The position numbers and the translations under genes are program-made. The notes under the pieces were generated by a model. It searched no databases and had not been told where the DNA came from. It saw nothing but the letters and a program-made list of their open reading frames with translations. This document shows, one piece after another, positions 15,493 to 24,699 of a stretch of DNA of 34,648 nucleotides (the first letter of the stretch is position 1; each line of letters starts with the position of its first letter). The DNA is from Amaricoccus sp. (GTDB lineage Bacteria; Pseudomonadota; Alphaproteobacteria; Rhodobacterales; Rhodobacteraceae): NCBI RefSeq assembly GCF_017993425.1, contig NZ_JAGOMQ010000038.1, positions 1 to 34,648 of the forward strand. The letters run 5' to 3'.

Positions 15493-16851
15493 GTGAGCCC
15501 GAGCAAGACGAACGGCGCCCATGCGTCGCCCGACGTCGCTGTCGTCGGCTTCGGCTATATCGGCAGCGTCATCGCCGCGGTCCTCGCCGATAGGGGCCTG
15601 AGCGTCGTCGGCATCGACACCAACGCCGAGATGATCGCGGCGCTGAACGAAGGCCGCTGCCCGATCCCCGAGCCGGGGCTCGAGGATCTCGTCGCCGCGG
15701 GCGTCGCCGCTGGCCGGCTCTCGGGCGCGACCGACCCGGCCGCGGCCAGGGGCGCGAAGGCGGTGCTGATCACCGTCGGCACGCCGCTTTCCGACGCGTT
15801 CGAGGCCGATCTCTCCCATATCCGCGCCGCCTGCGGCGCCGTCGCGCCCTTCGCCCATGACGGCCAGATCGTCATGATCAAGAGCACGGTGCCCCCGGGC
15901 ACCACCCGGCTGATGCACGACGAGATCTTCGCGCCGCAAGCGCGGGTGCACATGGCCTTCAGCCCCGAGCGGCTGGCCGAGGGCCAGGCGATCCGCGACC
16001 TCCAGTCGATTCCGATCCTCGTCGGCGGCATGGACGCCGCGGCCGGCGAGGCCTGCGCCGCCTTCTGGCGCGACGCCGTCCCGTCGGTGCAGGTGATGAC
16101 GCTGTCCTCGCCCGAGGCGGCCGAGATGGTGAAGCTCGCCGACAACCTCTGGATCGACCTCAACGTCGCGCTGGCCAACGAGCTGGCGAAACTGGCCGAC
16201 GCGCTGCCCTGGCCCATCGACGTGATGGAGGTGATCGGCGGCGCCAACTCGCTGAAGAAGGGCCAGCACCACGTCAACATCCTCCACCCCTCGAACGGGG
16301 TGGGCGGCTACTGCCTGACCAAGGATCCGTGGTTCGTCGACGCGCTCGGCCGCCGCGCCGGGGTCGAGCTGAAGATCCCCCGCGCCTCGCGCGAGGTGAA
16401 CGATTCGATGCCCCAGCACGTCTTCGCCCGGGTGGACGGCTTCCTGAAGGGCAAGGGGATCGCCGCACGGGACGCCAAGGTCGCGCTGCTCGGCTTCTCG
16501 TTCAAGAGCAACTCCGGCGACTGCCGCTTCACCCCCGTGGGCCCGCTGGTCGCGGCCCTGCGCGAAGCGGGCTACGGGACGCGGCTCTCGATCTGCGACC
16601 CGATGGTGACGGAGCGCGAGGCGACCCATCACGGCGTCACGCTCGAGCCGGACTGGCGCAAGACCGTCGCGGGCGCCGACGCGGTGCTGATCCTCGCCGG
16701 CCACGACGACTTCGCCGCCATCGGCGCGGACGACCTCGCCGCGCTGGCGAAGCCCGGCGCGCTGGTCTACGACGGCCGCATCTACTATCCCCGCGCCCGC
16801 ATCGAGGAGCTGGAGGCGAAGGGCCTCAGCTACATCGGCGTCGGCCGCTGA
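15493..16851 (+). CDS. UDP-sugar dehydrogenase (UDP-Glc/GDP-Man DH superfamily)
   Basis: A 452-residue enzyme that would oxidise C6 of an NDP-sugar to a uronic acid with two NAD+. The N-terminal Rossmann domain has VAVVGFGYIGSVIAAVLA at about 15-32 and ITVGTPLSD. The central domain has KSTVPPGTT and AFSPERLAEG. The catalytic Cys is Cys274 in GVGGYCLTKDPWF, and the C-terminal domain has LLGFSFKSNSGDCR. The GYCLTKDP form is nearer to WecC/TviB-type enzymes than to classical Ugd (GSCFPKD), so the substrate may be a UDP-HexNAc. GTG start; the first 12 residues are a polar extension. It is followed closely by an epimerase/decarboxylase-type gene, so the two may act in sequence on one nucleotide sugar. 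Confidence 0.85.
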   Translation: MSPSKTNGAHASPDVAVVGFGYIGSVIAAVLADRGLSVVGIDTNAEMIAALNEGRCPIPEPGLEDLVAAGVAAGRLSGATDPAAARGAKAVLITVGTPLSDAFEADLSHIRAACGAVAPFAHDGQIVMIKSTVPPGTTRLMHDEIFAPQARVHMAFSPERLAEGQAIRDLQSIPILVGGMDAAAGEACAAFWRDAVPSVQVMTLSSPEAAEMVKLADNLWIDLNVALANELAKLADALPWPIDVMEVIGGANSLKKGQHHVNILHPSNGVGGYCLTKDPWFVDALGRRAGVELKIPRASREVNDSMPQHVFARVDGFLKGKGIAARDAKVALLGFSFKSNSGDCRFTPVGPLVAALREAGYGTRLSICDPMVTEREATHHGVTLEPDWRKTVAGADAVLILAGHDDFAAIGADDLAALAKPGALVYDGRIYYPRARIEELEAKGLSYIGVGR

Positions 16852-16865
16852 CCCCTGCCCTGCCT

Positions 16866-16885
16866 GCGTAACGAACGCGTAACGA
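16866..16885. repeat. Direct repeat GCGTAACGA, 11-bp period
   Basis: Two exact 9-base copies (16866-16874 and 16877-16885) lie in the 58-base gap between the dehydrogenase and the epimerase, about 25 bases before the start at 16910. Spacing of one helical turn suggests a possible binding site. Chance is not excluded. Confidence 0.35.
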
Positions 16886-16909
16886 GTCGAGATCCCGAGG
16901 AACCCGGCA

Positions 16910-17908
16910 ATGAGCAAGTCCCCCGATACCGTGATGGTCACCGGCGCCGCCGGCTTCGTCGGCAGCCATCTGATCGAGCGCCTGCTCGGGATGGGCCAGA
17001 CCGTCCACGGCCTCGACATCGCGCCGCTGGAGAGCGCGCGGAACCTCGCGGCGGTCAAGGACCACCCGAACTTCCACTACATGCAGGGCGACATCCGCGA
17101 TCTCGACACGATCAAGGCCTTCTTCCGCCCCGAGGCGGCGGTGCTCTACCATCTCGCCTCGGTGGTCGGCGTGCGGCGCTACATGGAGGATCCGCTCAGC
17201 CTGATCGACATCGCGATCATCGGCACGCGGCACCTGATCGCGCTCTGCGTCGAGCACGACGTGCGCATCCTCTTCACCTCGACCTCCGAGGTCTACGGCC
17301 GCAACCCGGCGGTGCCGTGGTCCGAGGACGGCGACCGGGTGCTCGGCGCGACGAGCGTCGACCGCTGGAGCTACGCCGCCTCGAAGGGCGTCTGCGAGCA
17401 GATGCTCTACGGCGTCCACCGCAAGACCGGGCTGCCGTTCTCGATCGTGCGCTTCTTCAACGTCTACGGGCCGCGGCAGACCCCGATCTACGTCGTCTCC
17501 CAGACCGTGCAGCGGGTGCTGAACGGCGAGGCCCCCGACCTCTACGACGGCGGCGCGCAGACCCGCTGCCTCACCTATATCGACGACGCCATCGAGGGCA
17601 CCATCCTCGCCGCCACCCGTCCCGAGGCGATCGGCGAGGTGTTCAACATCGGCAATTCGGTCGAGAACACCATGGCCGAGGTGGTGGCGATGACGCTCGA
17701 CGCCGCCGGCTCGGACCTGAAGCCGATCCCGGTCGACACGCGCGAGAAATACGGCGCCGTCTACGAGGACATCGGCCGGCGCGTGCCGGCGGTCGACAAG
17801 GCCGAGCGCGTGCTCGGCTGGAAGGCGACCACCCCGGCGAAGGAAGGCATCGCCAGGACGGTGGCCTGGGCGCGCGAGACGCCGTGGTATCTCGCGCTCA
17901 GGCCGTGA
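16910..17908 (+). CDS. NAD-dependent NDP-sugar epimerase/decarboxylase (extended SDR)
   Basis: A 332-residue extended short-chain dehydrogenase. [16 protein letters not shown] at residues 11-26 is the NAD-binding GxxGxx[24 protein letters not shown], the YAASK catalytic pair near 155, FFNVYGPRQ and DDAIEGTI follow in the usual order. The SEVYG and late RVP...KAERVLGWK elements recall UDP-glucuronate decarboxylase or UDP-apiose-type enzymes as well as 4-epimerases. It does not carry the features of a typical RmlB, so it does not obviously fill the missing rhamnose step. A good Shine-Dalgarno (gagga) precedes the ATG. The substrate is undecided; the preceding dehydrogenase may provide it. Confidence 0.8.
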   Translation: MSKSPDTVMVTGAAGFVGSHLIERLLGMGQTVHGLDIAPLESARNLAAVKDHPNFHYMQGDIRDLDTIKAFFRPEAAVLYHLASVVGVRRYMEDPLSLIDIAIIGTRHLIALCVEHDVRILFTSTSEVYGRNPAVPWSEDGDRVLGATSVDRWSYAASKGVCEQMLYGVHRKTGLPFSIVRFFNVYGPRQTPIYVVSQTVQRVLNGEAPDLYDGGAQTRCLTYIDDAIEGTILAATRPEAIGEVFNIGNSVENTMAEVVAMTLDAAGSDLKPIPVDTREKYGAVYEDIGRRVPAVDKAERVLGWKATTPAKEGIARTVAWARETPWYLALRP

Positions 17909-17930
17909 GCGGAACGGAGGGCTCCCGCAG

Positions 17931-19292
17931 ATGAAGATCACCGTTTTCGGCACCGGCTATGTCGGCCTCGTCCAGGGCGCGATCCTCGCCGAGGTCGGCC
18001 ATGACGTGCTCTGCGTCGACGTGGACGAGACCAAGGTCGCGGCGCTGACGAAGGGCGTCATCCCGATCTACGAGCCCGGGCTCGAGGAGATCGTGAAGCG
18101 CGGCCACGCCGACGGAAGGCTCAACTTCACCACCAGCGCCGCCGAGGGGGTCGGCCATGGCGAGGTGCAGTTCATCGCCGTCGGCACGCCGCCCGACGAG
18201 GACGGCTCGGCCGACCTCAAGTACGTCCTCACCGTCGCCGCGACGATCGGCGAGCACATGGCCGCGCCCAAGGTCGTCATCAACAAGTCGACCGTGCCCG
18301 TCGGCACCGCCGACAAGGTGGCGGCGAAGCTGAAATCGGTGCTCGACGCCCGCGGCTCGGATCTCGCCTTCCACGTCGTCTCCAACCCGGAATTCCTCAA
18401 GGAGGGCGCCGCGGTCGCCGACTGCATGAAGCCCGACCGCATCGTCATCGGCACCGCCAGCCGCGAGGCCGAGGAGATCCTGCGCGAGGTCTACGCCCCC
18501 TTCAACCGCAACCACGACAAGATCATCGTCATGGACGTGCGCTCGGCCGAGCTGACCAAGTACGCGGCCAACTGCATGCTGGCGACGAAGATCAGCTTCA
18601 TGAACGAGATCGCCAACCTCGCCGAGCGGCTCGGGGCGGATGTGGAGGCGGTGCGCCAGGGCATCGGCTCGGACCCGCGCATCGGCTATCACTTCATCTA
18701 CCCCGGCGCGGGCTATGGCGGGTCGTGCTTTCCCAAGGACGTCAAGGCGCTGATCCAGACCGCGCGCGGCATCGGCTTCGACCCGAAGGTGCTCCAGGCG
18801 GTCGAGGACCGCAACGACGCCCAGAAGGAGGTGATCTTCGAGAAGATCGCCCGCCATTTCGGCGACCTGAAGGGCCGGACCATCGCGCTCTGGGGCCTCG
18901 CGTTCAAGCCCAACACCGACGACATGCGCGAGGCGGCCAGCCGCGTGCTGATGGAGGCGCTGTGGGCGGCGGGCGCGAAGGTGCAGGCCTTCGACCCCGA
19001 GGCGATGGAGGAGACCCAGCGCATCTACGGCGACCGGCCGGACCTTCTCCTCGTCGGCACCAAGGAGGCGGCGCTGAAGGGCGCCGACGCGCTCGTGGTC
19101 ATGACCGAGTGGCAGGCCTTCCGCGCCCCCGACTTCGACGCGATCGCCGAGAAGCTCTCGGACAAGGTGATCTTCGACGGCCGCAACCTCTACGACCCGG
19201 CCCGGATGGCGCGCAAGGGCTTCGCCTATTACGCGATCGGCCGCGGCCGGAGCGCGCCGCCCGCAGGCGCGCGCGCCTCCGACGCCGCCTGA
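17931..19292 (+). CDS. ugd: UDP-glucose 6-dehydrogenase
   Basis: A 453-residue enzyme of standard Ugd length that makes UDP-glucuronate from UDP-glucose and two NAD+. Marks: [20 protein letters not shown] (NAD loop), [34 protein letters not shown], the catalytic Cys266 in [22 protein letters not shown] and the C-terminal [10 protein letters not shown] strong gggag-type ribosome site lies 8 bases before the ATG. The next gene starts 8 bases after its stop and is a UDP-glucuronate 4-epimerase, the natural consumer of its product. The last 15 residues are a family-variable tail. Confidence 0.96.
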   Translation: MKITVFGTGYVGLVQGAILAEVGHDVLCVDVDETKVAALTKGVIPIYEPGLEEIVKRGHADGRLNFTTSAAEGVGHGEVQFIAVGTPPDEDGSADLKYVLTVAATIGEHMAAPKVVINKSTVPVGTADKVAAKLKSVLDARGSDLAFHVVSNPEFLKEGAAVADCMKPDRIVIGTASREAEEILREVYAPFNRNHDKIIVMDVRSAELTKYAANCMLATKISFMNEIANLAERLGADVEAVRQGIGSDPRIGYHFIYPGAGYGGSCFPKDVKALIQTARGIGFDPKVLQAVEDRNDAQKEVIFEKIARHFGDLKGRTIALWGLAFKPNTDDMREAASRVLMEALWAAGAKVQAFDPEAMEETQRIYGDRPDLLLVGTKEAALKGADALVVMTEWQAFRAPDFDAIAEKLSDKVIFDGRNLYDPARMARKGFAYYAIGRGRSAPPAGARASDAA

Positions 19293-19300
19293 GGCCCGCG

Positions 19301-20338
19301 ATGCGGGTTCTCGTCACCGGCGCGGCCGGGTTCATCGGCTACCACGTCGCCCGGGCGCTCATCGCCCGCGGCGACGCGGTGACGGGCTTCGACGTCGTCA
19401 ACGCCTATTACGATCCCGCGCTCAAGGAGGCGCGGCTGGCCGAGCTCGACGCCGCGGCGGCGGAGGCCGGCGCGGACTGGCGCTTCAATCGCGGCGACCT
19501 CGCCGACGGCGAGGCGGTGGCGGCGACCTTCGCCGAGGCCGGGCCCTTCGACGTGGTGATCAACCTCGCCGCCCAGGCCGGCGTGCGCCACAGCCTCGAG
19601 CACCCGGTGGACTACGTCGCCTCGAACGTGCTCGGCTTCACCCATATCCTCGAAGCCTGCCGCCGGGGGGGCGTCGGGCACCTCGTCTACGCCTCGACCT
19701 CGAGCGTCTACGGCGCGAACCGGACCATGCCCTTCACCGAGGGCCAGGGCGTCGACCATCCGTTGCAGTTCTACGCCGCCACCAAGCGGGCGAACGAACT
19801 GATGGCGCACGCCTACAGCCATCTCTACCGGCTGCCGACGACCGGCCTGCGCTTCTTCACCGTCTACGGGCCCTGGGGCCGGCCCGACATGGCGCCGATG
19901 CTCTTCGCCGACGCCATCCTCTCGGGCCGCCCGATCCAGCTCAACAACGCCGGTCGGCACAGCCGCGACTTCACCTATGTGGGCGACATCGTCGAGGGGG
20001 TGATCCGCGCCGCCGACCGTCCGGCGACGCCCGATCCCGACTGGGATCCGCGCGACCCCGACCCGGCGAGCTCGGACGCGCCCTTTCGCGTCTACAACAT
20101 CGGCAACAACGCCCCCGTGGAGCTCTCCGACTTCGTCGCGACGCTGGAGGATGCGCTCGGGCGCAAGGCGCTGATCGAGAACCGCCCGCTCCAGCCCGGC
20201 GACGCGCTCGACACCTTCGCCGACAGCTCCCGCCTCGCCCGCGCCGTCAACTGGCGGCCCGGCACGCCGCTCTCCGTCGGCGTGCGCCGCTTCGCCGAGT
20301 GGTACGTCGACTGGCGGGCGCGGAGCGCCGCGGAGTGA
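19301..20338 (+). CDS. UDP-glucuronate 4-epimerase
   Basis: A 345-residue extended SDR. Residues 1-16 (MRVLVTGAAGFIGYHV) bind NAD. DVVNAYYDPALKEARL, NLAAQAGVRHSLEHP, ASTSSVYGAN, the YAATKRANELMAH catalytic segment near 158, FFTVYGPWGRPDMA and RDFTYVGDIVEG form the characteristic set of LpsL/GAE-type UDP-GlcA 4-epimerases, which make UDP-galacturonate. The ATG at 19301 gives the family N-terminus; longer in-frame readings upstream are inside ugd in another frame. It directly follows ugd, so the pair supplies GlcA and GalA for an acidic polymer. Confidence 0.92.
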   Translation: MRVLVTGAAGFIGYHVARALIARGDAVTGFDVVNAYYDPALKEARLAELDAAAAEAGADWRFNRGDLADGEAVAATFAEAGPFDVVINLAAQAGVRHSLEHPVDYVASNVLGFTHILEACRRGGVGHLVYASTSSVYGANRTMPFTEGQGVDHPLQFYAATKRANELMAHAYSHLYRLPTTGLRFFTVYGPWGRPDMAPMLFADAILSGRPIQLNNAGRHSRDFTYVGDIVEGVIRAADRPATPDPDWDPRDPDPASSDAPFRVYNIGNNAPVELSDFVATLEDALGRKALIENRPLQPGDALDTFADSSRLARAVNWRPGTPLSVGVRRFAEWYVDWRARSAAE

Positions 20339-20390
20339 CCCGGGCCGGGCGTGGATGCGCCCGCCGGCCCGCGCCACAGGGCCCGGCACG

Positions 20391-22520
20391 ATGCCCGTTT
20401 CCGTTTCCGGCCCAGCCGCGCCCATGACGGCGGCCGGGCCGGAGTTCCTGCTGATCCGCATCGTCGGCAACGACCTGGAGCCGCGGCACCGGGCGGGGCA
20501 GTCGCGCGACAACCTCCGCTTCATCCTCGAGAACGAGCCGCCCCTCCCCGGCTGCGCGAAGCGCTTCCTGCTCAACCGCATCGTCGACGGGGCGGAGGAG
20601 GCACGGCTGACGGCGCTCCTCGCCGAGCACGGCCAGGCGCCGATCCGGCTCGCCTTCGACCCGGCGGCCTACCGCCATGCCGGCTGGGAAACCGGCCGCA
20701 TTCCCGCCGGCCTCCTGGAGGGCCGCGGCCTCGGCCGGCTCGACGCCGAGACGGCGGCCCGGCTCTGGCATTCGACCTGGGCGCGCAAGAACCGGGCGGT
20801 GATGAACAACAACGGCGCGCGCAACGCCGCGCTCGCCGCCGGCCGGGCGGCGGGGGCCGACTGGATCCTTCCCTGGGACGGCAACTGCTTCCTGACCGCC
20901 GAGGCCTGGGCGGCGCTGCGCGCGGCGGTGCTGGCCCGGCCCGACCTGCCCTGTTTCGTCACCCCCATGGCGCGGATCGCGGAAAACGCCGACCTGCTCG
21001 CCCCCGGCTTCGCGCCGGAGGCGGCGGAGGAGCCGCAGATCCTCTTCCGCCGCGACGCCGCGGAGGCGTTCGACCCGGCCTTCGCCTACGGGCGGCGGCC
21101 CAAGGTGGAGCTGTTCTGGCGGCTCGGCATCCCGGGGCCCTGGGACAAGTGGAAGGACGATCCCTGGGATCCGCCCCGCCGCCCCCCCTCCCCCGACCGC
21201 GGCCGCTTCGGGACCGCCGGCTGGGTGGCGCGGCTCGCCTCCGGCAAGGAGCATCTCGAACAGGCGGATTTCGCCAGCTTCAAGGCCCGCGGCGTCGCCC
21301 GGCGCGAGGGCATCGCCGCGAGCCTCGCCGCGCTCGACGCCCGGCTCGCCCCCGCGCCCGATCCGCTGGGGCTCACCTGCTACGCGACGGAGGCGATCGA
21401 CGGGCTCGACGGCGCGCTCTTCGCGGCGGTCGAGGCCGCGGCGGCGGAGGCGCTGACCCGCGGCCCGTTCAGCGTGGCGGACAAGACCACCCTGCCCCCG
21501 GGCCGGAACCGCCGGGACTACTGGCACCCCGCCCCCTACTGGTGGCCGAACCGCTGGATCCCCGGCGGCCTGCCTTACGTCCAGCGCGACGGCGAGCGCG
21601 TGCCCGGCACGCGGATGTACGAGCCCGCGAGCGAGGCCTTCGACCGCACCCGGCTGCAGCGGCTCTTCGACGACACCACCGCGCTGGCGCTGGCCTTCCG
21701 CCGCGGCGGAAGGGCGGATTTCGCCGAGCATGCGGCGAGGAACGTCGCGGTCTGGTTCGTCGCGCCGGAAACCCGGATGACCCCGCACCTGCGCTACGCC
21801 CAGGTGCGGCGGGGGCGCAACTGGAACCAGGGGACCGGGGCGGGGATCATCGAGTTCAAGGACCTCTACTATTTCCTCGACGCGGTGCGGATCCTCGACG
21901 CCGGCGGCGCGCTGCCCGAGGCGGTCCGGGCCGGGCTCGCCGACTGGCTCGGCGCCTATCTCCGCTGGCTGGAGACCAGCCGCCAGGGCGTGCGCGAGCG
22001 GGCGGCGCGCAACAACCACGGCGCCTATTACGACCTGCAATGCGCCGCGATCCTCGCCTGGCTCGGCGAGCGCGAGGCGCTCAGGCGGGTCCTGATCCGG
22101 GCCGAGACCCGGCTCGCCTCGCAGATCCGCTCGAACGGGATCCAGCCCGAGGAGATGAAGCGCAAGACCACCGCGCACTACGTCTTCTTCAACCTGCAGG
22201 GCTGGCTGAACCTCCTGCGCCTCGGGCGGCGCACGGGGCTCCTCGACCCGGACCTCACCGATGGCCCCTGGTCGCGCCTCGCGGCCGGGGTCGGCTGGGC
22301 GCTGGCGCAGGATGTCGCGGCCTGGCCGTGGCCGCAGATCGACCCCTTCGACGCCGCCCGCGCGGCGCCGCTGGCGGCCCATGCCGCCGACCTCGGCCTT
22401 CCGGTCCCCGACGCGACGCTCGCCGCGGCCGGCGCGGCGAAGCCGGTCTTCGACCCCCATGACGGCGTGCCGCCGTTCTGGCCGCTCGCCCTGACGCCCG
22501 CCCGGCGGGGCCCACGTTGA
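20391..22520 (+). CDS. Glycosyltransferase-like / alginate-lyase-family fusion
   Basis: The protein has 709 residues in two parts. Residues about 15-300 begin EFLLIRIVGNDLEPRHRAGQ and contain NNNGARNAALAAGRAAGADW then ILPWDGNCFLT, the layout of a GT-A nucleotide-sugar transferase with WDGN in place of the usual DXD. Residues about 340-700 match the alginate-lyase (PL5-like) alpha toroid: DKTTLPPGRNRRDYWHPAPYWWPN, then RNWNQGTGAGIIEFKD, NNHGAYYDLQ with the likely catalytic Asn/His/Tyr, and MKRKTTAHYVFFNLQGW. The lyase part would cleave or edit a uronate-containing polymer. No signal peptide is visible. Starts at 20355, 20391 and 20424 are possible; 20391 was chosen for an aggg stretch upstream. 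The fit with the ugd/epimerase pair just before it is good. Confidence 0.75.
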   Translation: MPVSVSGPAAPMTAAGPEFLLIRIVGNDLEPRHRAGQSRDNLRFILENEPPLPGCAKRFLLNRIVDGAEEARLTALLAEHGQAPIRLAFDPAAYRHAGWETGRIPAGLLEGRGLGRLDAETAARLWHSTWARKNRAVMNNNGARNAALAAGRAAGADWILPWDGNCFLTAEAWAALRAAVLARPDLPCFVTPMARIAENADLLAPGFAPEAAEEPQILFRRDAAEAFDPAFAYGRRPKVELFWRLGIPGPWDKWKDDPWDPPRRPPSPDRGRFGTAGWVARLASGKEHLEQADFASFKARGVARREGIAASLAALDARLAPAPDPLGLTCYATEAIDGLDGALFAAVEAAAAEALTRGPFSVADKTTLPPGRNRRDYWHPAPYWWPNRWIPGGLPYVQRDGERVPGTRMYEPASEAFDRTRLQRLFDDTTALALAFRRGGRADFAEHAARNVAVWFVAPETRMTPHLRYAQVRRGRNWNQGTGAGIIEFKDLYYFLDAVRILDAGGALPEAVRAGLADWLGAYLRWLETSRQGVRERAARNNHGAYYDLQCAAILAWLGEREALRRVLIRAETRLASQIRSNGIQPEEMKRKTTAHYVFFNLQGWLNLLRLGRRTGLLDPDLTDGPWSRLAAGVGWALAQDVAAWPWPQIDPFDAARAAPLAAHAADLGLPVPDATLAAAGAAKPVFDPHDGVPPFWPLALTPARRGPR

Positions 22521-22575
22521 CACCGTCCCCGGCCCCGTCCATCTCACGGGCCCGGATTCCGCGGCGGGCAAGGCG

Positions 22576-23688
22576 ATGCAGACCATCCTCCATATCGGCA
22601 TGCCGAAGACCGGCTCGACCGTGCTCCAGGACCGGCTGCGCGCCTCCGGCCCGGCGCTCGCCGCCCGGGGCGTGCTCTACCCCTCGAACCCGCCCGGCTG
22701 CCCCTTCAACAACCACCGGCTGCTGCTCCTCGGCTTCACCCCCTACGAGAAGCTGCCGCGCCATATCCGCAAGGTTCCGGCCTACCGGCCCGAGACGCTC
22801 GCCGCCGACTATGCCGCCTTCCGCGCCCATCTCGCGGATGAGATCGCCGCGGCCCGGCCGGAGCGGCTGATCCTCTCGTCCGAGAGCCTGTTCCGCAGGC
22901 TCCCGGCCGGGAGCCGCGCCACGCTCGCGGCGGCGCTCGCGCCCCTCGGCGAGGTCGTCGTGGCGGTCTACCTGCGCCGGCCCTCCGCCTACTATCTCTC
23001 GGCGCTCCAGCAGCACCTCAAGAGCTCGCAGAAGGTCCTGCCGCCGCGGGCGCCCGCGCCCCTCGTGGCGCTGCGCGACTACCGGGCGATGCTCGGCGCC
23101 GAGGCGATCCGGCCGCGGGTCTACGACCGCAGCCTGCTGGCCGGGGGCGACATCACCGCGGACTTTCTCGCCGCCTACCTGCCGGGGGCCGGCCTCGCGG
23201 CGGCGGACCTCGCCCCCGCCGCCCGCAGCAACGAGACCCTGAGCGCCGAGGCGATGGACCTGCTCCGGGCCTTCCGCGCCGCCTTCCACGGCGCGGGCGA
23301 CAACGTGCCCGCCGCCGACAGCAGCCAGCTCGTCAAGGTTCTCGCCCGCATCGACGCGACCCTCGGGGCGCCGCGGCCGCGGCTCCGGCCGGAGATCGCC
23401 GAGGCGGTCGACTACGCCAACCGCGACGCGATCGCGCTCCGCGACCGCTGGGGGCTGGTCTTTCCGGGGCTCGACTACGACCGGCTGCGGCGCATGCTCC
23501 TGCCCGACCACGGGCTGCCGGCGCTCCTGCGCGACCGGCTGCGGCCCTGGCGGCTCGAGGAGGTGGTCCCGATCGACCGCGAGTTGCAGCAGGCGATCCT
23601 CGCCCGGCTGGCCCGCAGCCGCTGGGGGCTCGTTCCCACCCGCGCGCTCTGGATCGCCGGCCTGCGCCGCAGCGGGGTCGCGGCCTGA
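22576..23688 (+). CDS. Sulfotransferase-like protein (PAPS P-loop)
   Basis: A 370-residue protein. Residues 4-18 (ILHIGMPKTGSTVLQ) are the PAPS 5'-loop, and VAVYLRRPSAYYLSALQQH near 130-150 fits the 3'-phosphate site. SSESLFRRL between them is common in this family. It resembles the protein at 1915-3024 in layout more than the classical one at 12731. It is 55 bases after the lyase fusion, and one base separates its stop from the following glycosyltransferase, so it belongs to the same operon. It is probably a polymer-modifying sulfotransferase of unknown acceptor. Confidence 0.78.
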   Translation: MQTILHIGMPKTGSTVLQDRLRASGPALAARGVLYPSNPPGCPFNNHRLLLLGFTPYEKLPRHIRKVPAYRPETLAADYAAFRAHLADEIAAARPERLILSSESLFRRLPAGSRATLAAALAPLGEVVVAVYLRRPSAYYLSALQQHLKSSQKVLPPRAPAPLVALRDYRAMLGAEAIRPRVYDRSLLAGGDITADFLAAYLPGAGLAAADLAPAARSNETLSAEAMDLLRAFRAAFHGAGDNVPAADSSQLVKVLARIDATLGAPRPRLRPEIAEAVDYANRDAIALRDRWGLVFPGLDYDRLRRMLLPDHGLPALLRDRLRPWRLEEVVPIDRELQQAILARLARSRWGLVPTRALWIAGLRRSGVAA

Positions 23689-23689
23689 G

Positions 23690-24583
23690 ATGGCGGCGGG
23701 CGCGGGGGACGGGACGCCGGCCGTCTCGGTGATCGTCCCGGTCTATCGCCACTGGGACCTCGTCCCCGGGCTCCTCGCCGCGCTCGCCGCCCAGGACTTC
23801 CGCGACTTCGAGATCCTCCTCGTCGACAACGCCCCCCACGAGGGGCGGCCCGAGCTCGCCCTGCCGGGGAACGCACGCGTCCTCGCCTGCGCCGCGCCCG
23901 GCTCCTACGCGGCGCGCAACGCCGCGCTCGCGACGGCGCGCGGGCGCCTGCTCGCCTTCACCGACGCGGACTGCCTGCCCGATCCCGGCTGGCTCGCCGC
24001 GCTCGTCGCGGCGGCGGGGCCGGAGACCGGGACGGAGACCGGGACGGAGCGGCTGCTGGCCGGGCCGGTCAGGATGACGACCCTCGGCCCCTCGCCTTCG
24101 CGCTGGGAGGCCTACGACCTGATCCGCGGCATCCCGCAGGCGCGCTACGTGCGGCTCGGCTACGCCGCCACCGCCAACCTCGCCGTTCCGGCTTCGGTCT
24201 TCGCCCGGCTCGGCGGCTTCGACGAAGGCCGTCTCTCCGGGGGCGACGCCGCCTTCTGCCGGCGGGCGGGCGCGGCGGGGATCCCGATCGCGCTGGTCGA
24301 GGGCGCCGTCGTCGCCCATCCGGCCCGCGCGAGCTGGGAGGAGCTCGCCCGCAAGGCGCGGCGGGTGAAGGGCGGCCAGATCCGCGGCGGGAGCCGGCTC
24401 TCGCGCCTCGTCTGGCTGGTCCGCACCCTGACGCCCCCCGTGCGGGCGCATCGCCGCTTCCTCGCCGCCCCCCGCCCCCGGTCCGAGCGGCGCGCCGCGA
24501 TCGCGGCGCTCTACCGGCTCTGGGGCGTGGAGCTCGCCGAGACCTTCCGCCTCCTGTGCGGGGGGCTGCCGGAGCGGCGCTGA
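23690..24583 (+). CDS. Family 2 glycosyltransferase
   Basis: A 297-residue GT-A enzyme. PAVSVIVPVYRHWDLVPGLL (about 10-29) and FEILLVDNAP form the nucleotide-binding half; AARNAALATARGRLLAFTDADC gives the DXD-type metal site (DAD near 93-95). The acceptor half has GGFDEGRLSGGDAAFCRR and a C-terminal basic helix. It adds one sugar to the lipid-linked unit at the cytoplasmic face. A 12-bp tandem duplication (gagaccgggacg) near 24024 encodes TETGTETGTE in a surface loop. It is the last gene of the rightward run and converges on the truncated sulfotransferase. No clear terminator follows, only a weak ccgaaggcttcgg hairpin. Confidence 0.88.
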   Translation: MAAGAGDGTPAVSVIVPVYRHWDLVPGLLAALAAQDFRDFEILLVDNAPHEGRPELALPGNARVLACAAPGSYAARNAALATARGRLLAFTDADCLPDPGWLAALVAAAGPETGTETGTERLLAGPVRMTTLGPSPSRWEAYDLIRGIPQARYVRLGYAATANLAVPASVFARLGGFDEGRLSGGDAAFCRRAGAAGIPIALVEGAVVAHPARASWEELARKARRVKGGQIRGGSRLSRLVWLVRTLTPPVRAHRRFLAAPRPRSERRAAIAALYRLWGVELAETFRLLCGGLPERR

Positions 24584-24634
24584 TGCGGTTCCGTCCGAAG
24601 GCTTCGGCGCCAAGGGTTTACGGCGGATCCCTCG

Positions 24635-24662
24635 ATGCACATCCTATGCACATCCTATGCAC
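24635..24662. repeat. 11-bp tandem repeat, 2.5 copies
   Basis: The unit atgcacatcct is repeated exactly twice plus six bases, ending in a TATGC-acgac-GCATA inverted repeat (24656-24670). It lies in a low-GC stretch between the convergent glycosyltransferase and the truncated sulfotransferase, and may mark a slippage or deletion scar. Confidence 0.75.
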
Positions 24663-24699
24663 GACGCATATGCCAGGCAAAAGAGTCGGGATTGAATCG

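Noticed and set aside
16910-17908. Assignment of this SDR as RmlB (dTDP-glucose 4,6-dehydratase)
   Set aside because: The sequence around the active site and the C-terminal half look like an epimerase/decarboxylase, and the catalytic DE pair after the T of RmlB is not seen.
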